DNA from: an uncultured Oscillospiraceae bacterium
Lineage (GTDB): Bacteria > Bacillota > Clostridia > Oscillospirales > Oscillospiraceae
NCBI GenBank assembly: GCA_958436045.1
Contig: CAUBIP010000001.1
Span: forward strand, 1-64,000
Length of the DNA: 64,000 bases
Reading direction: 5' to 3'
Position 1 is the stretch's first letter. Every line of letters starts with the position of its first letter. This document shows, piece by piece, positions 41,047 through 48,685 of the stretch. The notes below the pieces were generated by a model, which saw nothing but the letters and a program-made list of their open reading frames with translations, had not been told where the DNA came from and did not search any database. The position numbers were made by a program, and so were the translations under genes.

Positions 41047-41526
41047 TCACATCCCTTCGATGAGGTGGACCGTCACCGTCCCTGCGGCAAAGTCCGGCTC
41101 CTCGACAAATTCCCGGACGACCGGGATCATATGCTCCTGCTGCCCCCGGACGACGTAGACGTCGTTGCCCGGCAGGCTCAGCACTTCTTTCAAAATGCCG
41201 ATTTCCTCGCCGTCGTTCAGAACCCGCAGACCGATGAGATCGGCGATAAAATGCACGCCCTCCTCCAATTCGATTTCTGTCCGGTCGACTCGGACGACGC
41301 GGCGCATCAGCGGCGCGGCCTCCTCGGGGCTGTCGATCCCGGCCAGCTTCAAGAGCGTACAGGTCTTGTGGACGCGGCTTTGTTCGATATCGTAGCAGGC
41401 ACCGTCAAGATAGATATGGTCAAATTCCAGCAAAAACTCCGGGCCATCCGCCCAGGGCAGGACCTTCAGCTCCCCCCGGACACCGTGGGTGGCGACGATC
41501 TGCCCCGCTTCCAGAAATTGTTCCAT
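41047..41526 (-). CDS. rimM: Ribosome maturation factor RimM
   Basis: 159 residues, helps mature the 30S head around S19. N-terminal RimM barrel (AGQIVATHGVRGELKVLPW) and C-terminal PRC domain (DLIGLRVLNDGEEIGILKEV). The ATG at 41526 follows GGGAGGT by 7 bases. First gene after a hairpin that separates it from khpA. Confidence 0.95.
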   Translation of the reverse strand: MEQFLEAGQIVATHGVRGELKVLPWADGPEFLLEFDHIYLDGACYDIEQSRVHKTCTLLKLAGIDSPEEAAPLMRRVVRVDRTEIELEEGVHFIADLIGLRVLNDGEEIGILKEVLSLPGNDVYVVRGQQEHMIPVVREFVEEPDFAAGTVTVHLIEGM

Positions 41527-41609
41527 TGCAATACCTCCCTGCTGTCTGTGCATCCATTGTAGCGTGAAATAGAGAAAAAAACAAGCACGAATGCCGCTTT
41601 GCCTGGCGC

Positions 41610-41652
41610 AAAAGCATCGCGGCCAGGCGGACTAAACGCCTGGCCGCGATGC
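41610..41652 (-). terminator. Hairpin between khpA and rimM
   Basis: A perfect 16-base-pair stem (41614-41629 with 41637-41652); on the minus strand it is followed by TTTTGCG. The short T-run may allow partial read-through to rimM-trmD. Confidence 0.75.
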
Positions 41653-41705
41653 GGTATCGTTTCAACGCGAATCTGTTCGCCTGCCGTGGGGCGGCGGACA
41701 AAGGA

Positions 41706-41933
41706 TCAGTCGACAATCTCAACAGAGACCTTCTGCCCAGCACGCTGAGCAACGGACTTGACAATCGTGCGAATCTCCTTGGCGATGCGGCCCTGGCGGC
41801 CGATCACCTTTCCCATGTCCTCCGGAGCGACGCGCAGCTCTAAGACTGTCACATCACCGGGGACTTCCGTCACCGTCACCGCGTCCGGGTGATCGACCAG
41901 ATTCTTTGCCACGTAAAGCAAGAGTTCCTTCAT
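41706..41933 (-). CDS. khpA: KH-domain RNA-binding protein KhpA (YlqC)
   Basis: 75 residues, a single KH domain with the GxxG loop in VIGRQGRIAKEIRTIV. Partner of KhpB in Gram-positive small-RNA and cell-division control. Standard location between rpsP and rimM. Start MKELLLYVAKNL chosen by family fit. Confidence 0.93.
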   Translation of the reverse strand: MKELLLYVAKNLVDHPDAVTVTEVPGDVTVLELRVAPEDMGKVIGRQGRIAKEIRTIVKSVAQRAGQKVSVEIVD

Positions 41934-41950
41934 TGCGAATCCCTCGCCAA

Positions 41951-42190
41951 TTACAGGGCGCCGGCTTTTTTCAGCAGAGCTCTGACCGTATCGGTGGGCT
42001 GGGCGCCGTTCTTGATCCAAGCCTGGGCTTTTTCCGCGTCGACCTTGATGGTGGCGGGGTTCGTCAGGGGATCGTACGTGCCAATCTCTTCGATGCAGCG
42101 GCCGTCACGGGGGCTGCGGGAATCTGCGACAACGATACGGTAGTAGGGAGCCTTCTTCGCGCCCATTCTTCTCAGTCTGATCTTGACCAT
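41951..42190 (-). CDS. rpsP: 30S ribosomal protein S16
   Basis: 79 residues starting [20 protein letters not shown], the typical S16 N-terminus. Between ffh and khpA; GGAGG precedes the ATG. Confidence 0.97.
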   Translation of the reverse strand: MVKIRLRRMGAKKAPYYRIVVADSRSPRDGRCIEEIGTYDPLTNPATIKVDAEKAQAWIKNGAQPTDTVRALLKKAGAL

Positions 42191-42261
42191 TGGTAAATAC
42201 CTCCAAAAAACTTCTTGTCTTCTTTATCGTGCATGGCCGGTCGGGCCATGGCGTAAACGGA

Positions 42262-43629
42262 TTAAAATTTGGGCAGGCCCATGCCGCCCATGCCGGGCAG
42301 GTTCGGCAGGCCGCCGAAGCCGCGGTTCTTCTTTTTGCGTTTGCCGCTGCCGTTCATCTGGCGCATCAGCGTCTGCATCATCTCAAAGGATTTGAGCATT
42401 TTGTTGACCTCCTCGACCTTGACGCCGGAACCGGCGGCGATGCGGCGCTTGCGGCTGTGATTGAGGCAGTTGGGATTCTCTCGCTCGTAGGGGGTCATGG
42501 ATTGGATGATCGCTTCCGTCCGACCCAGGGCGCCCTCGTCCACCTGGACGTTTTTCAGATTCCCCATGCCAGGCATCATGCCCAGCAGATCCTGCACGGA
42601 TCCCATGCCCTTGAGCTGCACCAGCTGGTCGTAATAATCAGCCAGTGTGAATTTGTTGGACCGGAGCTTCTGCTCCAGCTCCTCGGCTTTTTTCTGGTCG
42701 AAGGCGGCTTCCGCTTTTTCGATCAGGGTCAGCACATCGCCCATGCCCAGGATCCGGGAGGCCATGCGGCCGGGATGGAAAGGCTCGATCTGGTCCAGCT
42801 TTTCGCCGGTGCCGATAAATTTAATCGGCTTGCCGGTGACAGCTTTGACGCTCAGGGCGGCGCCGCCGCGGGCGTCTCCATCGAGCTTGCTGAGCATCAC
42901 ACCGGTGATATCCAGCTGTGCGTCAAAGGCTTGGGCGGCGTTGACCGCGTCCTGGCCTGTCATGGCGTCGAGCACCAGGAGGATCTCCGTGGGCTGCACC
43001 GCTTCTTTGATGCCGGAGAGCTCTTCCATCAGCGCCTCGTCGATATGCAGACGACCGGCGGTATCCAGGAAGACCATGTCGTTGCCGTGCTTCGCCGCGT
43101 GGGCGACAGCAGCCTTGGCGATCTCGATGGGGTTCGTCTGCCCCATTTGGAAGACCGGCAGGCCCAGCTTTTCACCGACGACCTGCAGCTGCTGAATGGC
43201 AGCGGGCCGGTAGATATCGCAGGCGACGAGCAGCGGGCGTTTGCCCTGCTTTTTCATGAGCCCGGCCAGCTTTGCGCCATTCGTCGTTTTACCCGCGCCC
43301 TGCAGGCCGACCAGCATGACGACGGTCGGCGGCTTGGAGGCGATGGTCAGCTTCTGGTTTTCGCTGCCCATCAGGTTTGTCAGCTCTTCGTTGACGATCT
43401 TGACGATCATCTGTGCCGGGGTCAAGCTCTCCAGAACGTCGCTGCCGACGCAGCGCTCCGTCGTCTTTTTGACAAAATCCTTGACGACTTTATAGCTGAC
43501 GTCTGCTTCCAGAAGGGCCAGGCGAATTTCCCGCATGGCTTCCTTCACATCGGCTTCTGTCAGGCGGCCCTTGCCCCGGAGCTTTTTAAAGGCTGCCGAG
43601 AGCTTTTCTGTTAAACCTTCAAATGCCAT
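42262..43629 (-). CDS. ffh: Signal recognition particle GTPase Ffh
   Basis: 455 residues. N domain, GTPase G1 GLQGAGKTTNGAKLAG, FLDTAGRLHID (G3), and a C-terminal methionine-rich M domain that binds SRP RNA and signal peptides (MMQTLMRQMNGSG to GMGGMGLPKF). AAGGAG lies before the ATG. Encoded directly after ylxM, as in other Firmicutes. Confidence 0.97.
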   Translation of the reverse strand: MAFEGLTEKLSAAFKKLRGKGRLTEADVKEAMREIRLALLEADVSYKVVKDFVKKTTERCVGSDVLESLTPAQMIVKIVNEELTNLMGSENQKLTIASKPPTVVMLVGLQGAGKTTNGAKLAGLMKKQGKRPLLVACDIYRPAAIQQLQVVGEKLGLPVFQMGQTNPIEIAKAAVAHAAKHGNDMVFLDTAGRLHIDEALMEELSGIKEAVQPTEILLVLDAMTGQDAVNAAQAFDAQLDITGVMLSKLDGDARGGAALSVKAVTGKPIKFIGTGEKLDQIEPFHPGRMASRILGMGDVLTLIEKAEAAFDQKKAEELEQKLRSNKFTLADYYDQLVQLKGMGSVQDLLGMMPGMGNLKNVQVDEGALGRTEAIIQSMTPYERENPNCLNHSRKRRIAAGSGVKVEEVNKMLKSFEMMQTLMRQMNGSGKRKKKNRGFGGLPNLPGMGGMGLPKF

Positions 43630-43700
43630 GTTTTAACTCCTTCTATCAGAAGCGCATAAAAGGCTCTGCAAGCGTTTGGGTGATTCTGCAAGGTGGGGGA

Positions 43701-44045
43701 TCAGAACGGGCTTGCCGCGGCAAGAATCTTCTGCGCCAGCACCTGCACCCCTGGCGACGGATCGCGGGAAAGCTGCTGCGCGGCAGACCGGATGACGGAA
43801 AGCGCCTCGTCCACGGCACGCTCCCGGGCGACACAGCCCGTTTTCGCTTCCATATGGCGCAGCGACGCTTCCGCCCGGGTCAGTGTGTCGTGCACGCCCT
43901 GGCGGGAGATGCCGACCTCCTGGGCGATCTCGCCCAGGGAGAGATCCTGGTTATAGTGCAGGTCGAAGCAGACCCGCTGCTTTTGCGTTAAAAGGTCGCC
44001 ATAATAGTCGAACAGAAGCGTCAATTCAAATGTCTCTTCGACCAT
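43701..44045 (-). CDS. ylxM: YlxM family HTH protein, SRP-associated
   Basis: 114 residues of the UPF0122/YlxM family. The sigma70 region-4-like helix-turn-helix is visible (LSLGEIAQEVGISRQGVHDT), and the protein starts MVEETFELTLLFDYYGDLLT. In streptococci YlxM assists SRP assembly. The ATG at 44045 follows AAGGAGG. First gene of the ffh operon. Confidence 0.92.
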   Translation of the reverse strand: MVEETFELTLLFDYYGDLLTQKQRVCFDLHYNQDLSLGEIAQEVGISRQGVHDTLTRAEASLRHMEAKTGCVARERAVDEALSVIRSAAQQLSRDPSPGVQVLAQKILAAASPF

Positions 44046-44097
44046 GCCGGCGCCCTCCTTCCGCTGCGCGCATCGGCACGACGGGAAACTATCTGCT

Positions 44098-44126
44098 ATC
44101 ATAAACGATTTCTTCCAAGATGTCAA
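44098..44126 (-). promoter_or_regulatory. Promoter of the ylxM-ffh-rpsP-khpA operon
   Basis: Minus strand: TTGACA (44121-44126), 17 bases, TATGAT (44098-44103). Confidence 0.85.
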
Positions 44127-44158
44127 GGAAAAAACCTTTACAGGGAAAACTTTTTTCT

Positions 44159-44983
44159 CTATTCCAGGTATTCCGCGCTGGCGTAGAGTGTCTGCTCCTC
44201 GTAAAGGACCTGGTACCAGCCGGTGGAGGTCTGCCCCGTGACGGTTACAGCTGTCCCGGCGGAGATCGCTGCGATGATATCGCCGTCTGTCCCTGGTCGG
44301 CTGCGAAGGTTCAGCGCTGTGGTGGCGGTCTTCTTCCCGGAGGCGGCGGTGACATCGGCCCAGTCCGCCGGGGTGAGCCCGTTTGCCGCGAAGATTGCTG
44401 CGACGCGAAACGCGTCCCCGCCGGTGAGCGTGGCGGCCTGGTCTTCCAGCGTCAGGCGGCAGTGCCAGATGTTTTCCTCCAAGGTCAGCGCGATGCCGTA
44501 TTCTGTGCCGTCGGCCCGCAGGTGCCAGGTCGGATTGTCAGACTGGTCGTCGGATTTGAATTTGGCGCTCGTCAGCGTTTGGCGCAGGAAGGCGCCATCC
44601 TCCCCTTCTACAACGGCCTGCTGCTGCTCGGCGTAGAGCCGGACGGTATCCGGGTCCGCCTCTGGGGCGCGGATCATCATCTGCCAGCCGGTCGCCTCCA
44701 GGACGACGCCGTCGGCTTTGGATTTTTTGTAGCTGTCATAGGTGACATAGACACTGTCGCCCGCTTTGGCCTGCAGATTCTCCAGGCCGGATGCGTCGAA
44801 GGTAACGGAATCGGCCTGCTTTAAGATCGCTGCGCCTGGGTCCGGCGTCACCGTCACCTGGGTGCCGGTAATCTGTGTGACGGTCCCCTGGAACGCGCCG
44901 CCTTTCTTGCCGCAGGCGCTCAGTGCCATGGCCAGCGCCAGTACGCAGAGCAGCAGCCGCGCCGTTCGTTTTTTATGATGCAT
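44159..44983 (-). CDS. Lipoprotein with C-terminal SH3 domain, unknown function
   Basis: 274 residues. Signal peptide with lipobox (LLLCVLALAMALSACGKKGG), so it is exported and lipid-anchored after the Cys. A beta-rich middle (FQGTVTQITGTQVTVTPDP, then DASGLENLQAKAGDSVYVTY) resembles OB/barrel modules seen in anaerobe lipoproteins, followed by a bacterial SH3 domain (NLRSRPGTDGDIIAAISAGT). The SH3 part may bind cell wall. ATG follows AAGGAGG. No named family recognised for the middle. Confidence 0.8.
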   Translation of the reverse strand: MHHKKRTARLLLCVLALAMALSACGKKGGAFQGTVTQITGTQVTVTPDPGAAILKQADSVTFDASGLENLQAKAGDSVYVTYDSYKKSKADGVVLEATGWQMMIRAPEADPDTVRLYAEQQQAVVEGEDGAFLRQTLTSAKFKSDDQSDNPTWHLRADGTEYGIALTLEENIWHCRLTLEDQAATLTGGDAFRVAAIFAANGLTPADWADVTAASGKKTATTALNLRSRPGTDGDIIAAISAGTAVTVTGQTSTGWYQVLYEEQTLYASAEYLE

Positions 44984-45026
44984 AAAAACGCCTCCTTTCG
45001 ATCCTGCGCCGCCGTGCGGCGAAAAC

Positions 45027-45054
45027 AAGCGCGCCGGAGCTTTCGCCCCGGCGC
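45027..45054 (-). terminator. Probable terminator after metG
   Basis: A 7-base-pair GC stem (45031-45037 with 45048-45054); the minus-strand tail reads GCTTGTTTTC. It lies between metG and the lipoprotein gene. Confidence 0.5.
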
Positions 45055-45128
45055 ATTTACAAACAACGAATTTTTTACCGGCGGAAGCAGCCCGGGGCGG
45101 ACGCGGCCAGCCGGTCAGGCAAGCTGGC

Positions 45129-47102
45129 TCAGCACAGCTTTGCCCCGGCGGGGATCGCGTCGTCCAGCATGACAAGCTGCAGCTGCTCCTCCCCGTGTAC
45201 CTTGTGCACGGCGGACAGCAGCATCCCGTTGCTCTCCCGGCTCATGATCTTCCGGGGCGGCAGGTTGATGATCGCCAGTAGCGTCTTGCCGATCAGGTCC
45301 TCTGGCGCATACCATTTGGCGATGCCGGAGAGGATCTGCCGGTCTGTGCCGGTGCCATCGTCCAGGGTGAATTTGAGCAGCTTATCGGACTTTTTGACCC
45401 GCTCGCAGGCTTTGACCTTGACGGCCCGCAGATCGGACTTGCAGAAGTCGTCAAACGCCACCGGCTCTGCCTGCGGCTCCAGTTCCAGCGCGGGCTGGGC
45501 GGCGCGGCGGGCCGCCTCCTGGATCTCCTCCAGCGCCGCCAGTTCCTTTGCCATGTCGATCCGCGGGAATAGCGGGTCGCCGCCCTGCACAGTGGCGTTT
45601 CGCGGCAGCGTGCCGAAGAAGGCCATGGAGACCCAGTCATACCGGTCCGCGCCGATGCGGCGCATAATCTCCTCGGAGGTCTCCGGGATGAACGGGCACA
45701 GCAGCCCGGCGCAGATGCGGACTGTCTCCAACAGGTTGTACATGACCCGGGCCAGGCGGGGGCGCTTTGCCTCGTCCTTGGCCAGGATCCAGGGGGTATT
45801 CTCGTCGATATACTTGTTGGCCCGGGAGATGACCTTGAAGATCTCCGCCAGCGCGTTCTGGAAGGCGAAATGCTCCATCTCGTCCTCATATTTGCGGACC
45901 AGGGCGCAGGCCATGGTGATGAGCTCATCATCCATCGCCGCGTCCTCCTCCTGCTCCGCGGGCAGGGTGCCGCCGAAGTACTTCTGCACCATGGCGACGG
46001 TCCGGGAGACGAGGTTGCCCAGATCATTGGCCAGGTCCGTGTTGATGGTATTGATCAGCAGCTCGTTGGAGAAGTTGCCGTCGCTGCCGAAGGGGAAGGA
46101 GCGCAGCAGGAAGAAGCGCAGCGCATCGACGCCGTAGCGCTGGGCCAGCAGATAGGGATCGACGACATTGCCCTTGGATTTCGACATCTTGCCGCCGTCC
46201 AGCAGTAGCCAGCCGTGACCGAAGACCTTCTTCGGCAGCGGCTCGCCGACGCTCATGAGCATCGCGGGCCAGATGATCGTGTGGAAGCGCACGATCTCCT
46301 TGCCGACAAAATGCACGTCTGCCGGCCAGTATTTCTCGTAATCGTGATAGCGGTCGTTGCAGTAGCCCAGGGCTGTCGTATAATTAAACAGCGCATCGAC
46401 CCAGACGTAGACGACATGCCCCGGGTCAAAATCCACGGGGATGCCCCAGGTGAAGGAGGTCCGCGAGACACAGAGGTCCTCCAGGCCGGGCTTGATGAAG
46501 TTGTTGATCATTTCGTTGACGCGGCTACGGGGCTCCAGAAAATCTGTGTTTTCCAGCAGGTCCTGCACCCGGTCGGCGTACTTAGAGAGGCGGAAGAAGT
46601 AGGCCTCCTCCTGGGCCTCGTGGACCTCGCCGCCGCAGTCCGGGCACTTGCCATCCACCAGCTGGGACTCGGTCCAGAACGATTCGCAGGGCGTGCAGTA
46701 CTTGCCCTTGTAGGCCCCCTTGTAGATATCGCCATTGTCGTACATCTTTTTGAAGATCTTCTGAATCGCTTCGACATGATAGTCATCTGTTGTGCGGATG
46801 AAGCGGTCATAGGAGATGTTCATCAGCTTCCACAGGTCCTTGACACCGCCTTCACCGATGACGATATTATCTACAAACTGCTGGGGCGTGATGCCGGCCT
46901 GCTTGGCCTTTTCTTCGATCTTCATGCCGTGCTCGTCCGTTCCGGTCAGGAACATGACATCGCAGCCCCGGAACCGCTTGTAACGGGCCATGGCGTCCGT
47001 TGCGACGGTGCAGTAGGTATGCCCGATGTGCAGCTTGGCGGACGGGTAATAGATCGGTGTGGTGATATAGAATTTTTCTCTCTCCTCGTGATGATGGCAC
47101 AT
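45129..47102 (-). CDS. metG: Methionyl-tRNA synthetase
   Basis: 657 residues. HIGH motif in PSAKLHIGHTYCTV, KMSKS in LLDGGKMSKSKGNV, a zinc knuckle (CTPCESFWTESQLV then CPDCGG), an anticodon-binding domain and a C-terminal tRNA-binding OB domain (DFCKSDLRAVKVKACERVKK). Normal architecture for Firmicutes. Start MCHHHEEREKFYITTPIYYP follows GAAAGGGGG; a consensus-like promoter lies at 47196-47225. Confidence 0.97.
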   Translation of the reverse strand: MCHHHEEREKFYITTPIYYPSAKLHIGHTYCTVATDAMARYKRFRGCDVMFLTGTDEHGMKIEEKAKQAGITPQQFVDNIVIGEGGVKDLWKLMNISYDRFIRTTDDYHVEAIQKIFKKMYDNGDIYKGAYKGKYCTPCESFWTESQLVDGKCPDCGGEVHEAQEEAYFFRLSKYADRVQDLLENTDFLEPRSRVNEMINNFIKPGLEDLCVSRTSFTWGIPVDFDPGHVVYVWVDALFNYTTALGYCNDRYHDYEKYWPADVHFVGKEIVRFHTIIWPAMLMSVGEPLPKKVFGHGWLLLDGGKMSKSKGNVVDPYLLAQRYGVDALRFFLLRSFPFGSDGNFSNELLINTINTDLANDLGNLVSRTVAMVQKYFGGTLPAEQEEDAAMDDELITMACALVRKYEDEMEHFAFQNALAEIFKVISRANKYIDENTPWILAKDEAKRPRLARVMYNLLETVRICAGLLCPFIPETSEEIMRRIGADRYDWVSMAFFGTLPRNATVQGGDPLFPRIDMAKELAALEEIQEAARRAAQPALELEPQAEPVAFDDFCKSDLRAVKVKACERVKKSDKLLKFTLDDGTGTDRQILSGIAKWYAPEDLIGKTLLAIINLPPRKIMSRESNGMLLSAVHKVHGEEQLQLVMLDDAIPAGAKLC

Positions 47103-47195
47103 AAGAAAAATCCCCCTTTCTCAAAACGTACCGCAGGCGGATGGGCCTGGGCCGGTAATCGCATCGAAACGCGGCGTGTGCACGCATTTTCAATT

Positions 47196-47225
47196 ATCGT
47201 ATCACGCGCGAAGCCGCTTTGTCAA
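47196..47225 (-). promoter_or_regulatory. Promoter of metG
   Basis: Minus strand: TTGACA (47220-47225), 18 bases, TACGAT (47196-47201). Confidence 0.72.
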
Positions 47226-47279
47226 CATTTGGCGGCCCTTTTCCTAGCGTATCCGCTGCTGGGGCGTTTATACGGGAAT

Positions 47280-47317
47280 AAAAACCGCCCACCGGCGCAG
47301 GTGCTGCACCGGTGGGC
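47280..47317 (-). terminator. Terminator of the 28-residue peptide gene
   Basis: A perfect 9-base-pair GC stem (47287-47295 with 47309-47317) with further pairing possible in the loop; the minus strand then reads GGTTTTTATT. Confidence 0.85.
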
Positions 47318-47339
47318 AGGATGTAGGGGGGATTTTTAC

Positions 47340-47426
47340 TTACTTCAGATGCAGCAGGCGGTCCATCAGCCATTCCACGGCAGAGACGACCTTATAGCCA
47401 ACGGTGACCATAACAGCAGTAATCAT
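47340..47426 (-). CDS. Orphan 28-residue peptide, unknown function
   Basis: A short frame, too small for ordinary gene callers, reads MITAVMVTVGYKVVSAVEWL then MDRLLHLK. The first 20 residues are hydrophobic or amphipathic and the end is basic, suiting a small membrane-associated peptide. It has all parts of a gene: promoter (47463-47491), strong GGAAGGAGG seven bases before the ATG, and a terminator. It could be a small membrane protein, a toxin-like peptide or a secreted amphipathic peptide. I recognise no family. Confidence 0.65.
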   Translation of the reverse strand: MITAVMVTVGYKVVSAVEWLMDRLLHLK

Positions 47427-47462
47427 AGTGGCTCCTCCTTCCGGTGTTTTCCTCTGCTACAA

Positions 47463-47491
47463 TCTATAGCATCACCGGGCGGCGGATGCAA
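47463..47491 (-). promoter_or_regulatory. Promoter of the 28-residue peptide gene
   Basis: Minus strand: TTGCAT (47486-47491), 17 bases, TATAGA (47463-47468), about 40 bases before the ATG. Confidence 0.6.
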
Positions 47492-47556
47492 CGCAAGAAC
47501 GCGTTTCTAAACGGTTCCTTAACGAAAGGACATAGTTTTTTAACAAATTTGTCGTA

Positions 47557-48207
47557 TCATAAAACAAAATCCCCGGGGCGCCCTGCGGCGCTCCCCCGCT
47601 GGGGCAACGGGCGGAAATCCGGCCGCCGGGGCAGCAGGCCGTCCCGGCAGACGGACTTGCCGGTGTATTCCGGAAAGTGGCGCAGAGAGTCCGGGCCGTA
47701 AAACAGCGCGTTGTTCTCCACCAGCTGCGCCAGCGTCACCGGGCGGAGGAAATTGACGTCCACGCCGCAGTTGAGCACCTTGGGCAGCTGCTGCAGCATC
47801 GTATAGGCCCGCCCCCGGTGGGCGTGGAGATGGCCGTGGATCATATAGCCCCGCTTTTCATAGATCATCGGGTAATGGCAGAGGATGATATGCTCCTCGC
47901 CGTCGTCCAGCTCCCAGTAATCTACGACGGATTCGCAGTACTCGAACAGCGCCTGGGCGTTCTCCAGGCCGGTGTCATGGTTGCCGCGGATCAGATGCTT
48001 GCGTCCCTGGAGGCGGCGGAAGTACTGGGCCGGGACGACGCCGCCGTTATAGGAAAAGTCGCCGACGATATAGACCGTATCGTCCGGGCCAACGGTCTCG
48101 TTCCAGTTGCGGATGAGCGTCTCGTCCATCGCCTGGACGCTTTCAAAGGGGCGGTGGGCCAGCATCGGCGCATAGCCAAGGTGCAGGTCTGCGGTGTAAT
48201 AGATCAT
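47557..48207 (-). CDS. Calcineurin-type metallophosphoesterase
   Basis: 216 residues. Metal ligands lie in MIYYTADLHLGY, VYIVGDFSYNG, LIRGNHDTG, CHYP and GYMIHGHLHAHR, the full set for a binuclear phosphoesterase. The C-terminal 40 residues are low-complexity and Arg/Pro-rich. Substrate unknown. The ATG at 48207 follows GGGAGG. Confidence 0.85.
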   Translation of the reverse strand: MIYYTADLHLGYAPMLAHRPFESVQAMDETLIRNWNETVGPDDTVYIVGDFSYNGGVVPAQYFRRLQGRKHLIRGNHDTGLENAQALFEYCESVVDYWELDDGEEHIILCHYPMIYEKRGYMIHGHLHAHRGRAYTMLQQLPKVLNCGVDVNFLRPVTLAQLVENNALFYGPDSLRHFPEYTGKSVCRDGLLPRRPDFRPLPQRGSAAGRPGDFVL

Positions 48208-48685
48208 CAGATAACCTCCCGCCTGCGGGAAATGCAAGCTTTTTTCTTATCATACCCGGTCTTTGCCCGCGGCGCAAGGGGAAAGCGGAAAGTGAACATA
48301 ATCTTCCTATGTGAAAAAGTACAAATTTTTTCGGCCCTTCCCGGGGGAAAAATAGATTTTTGCAAGAAAAACCGCGTTTTGCCCGGGCAAAATTGTGGAA
48401 AAACCTGTGCAATATGTGCGCAACTTGCTGTGGATTTTTTTGGAAAAGGCATATATTGAAGAATTATGTCTACCAAATGCCCACAAATTGTGTTTGCACC
48501 ACATCTGGTGGGTAAAGGGTGGGGAAATTGTGAAAACGCCGAAAAGCGGCGGCGGTATTTTTTGATTTTCTCTTTCGTGCCAGATGGTTTTGTGTTATAC
48601 TATTTTTCGGAGTTTACAGGGAGATTCCGGCGCGTTTTTGTACGGTTTTCCCTTTTGCGTTTTTGATAGATGATAGAGGTTTTTT
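48208..48685. other. 478-base AT-richer intergenic region with a perfect palindrome
   Basis: No protein-coding frame with a ribosome site. It contains TTTTGCCCGGGCAAAA (48377-48392, perfect 16-base palindrome), a DnaA-box-like TGTGGAAAA right after it (48394-48402), another TGTGGATTT (48430-48438), and near 48593-48601 an extended -10 (TGTTATACT) that probably serves the U32 gene. The minus-strand promoter of the phosphoesterase should also lie here but I could not fix it. Confidence 0.5.

Noticed and set aside
40216..41562. 448-codon plus-strand frame opposite sir2-trmD-rimM
   Set aside because: Antisense shadow; the minus-strand genes have complete motifs.
48394..48438. Second replication origin at 48.4 kb
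   Set aside because: Only two imperfect DnaA-box-like sites and no trio or AT-rich opening region next to a replication gene.
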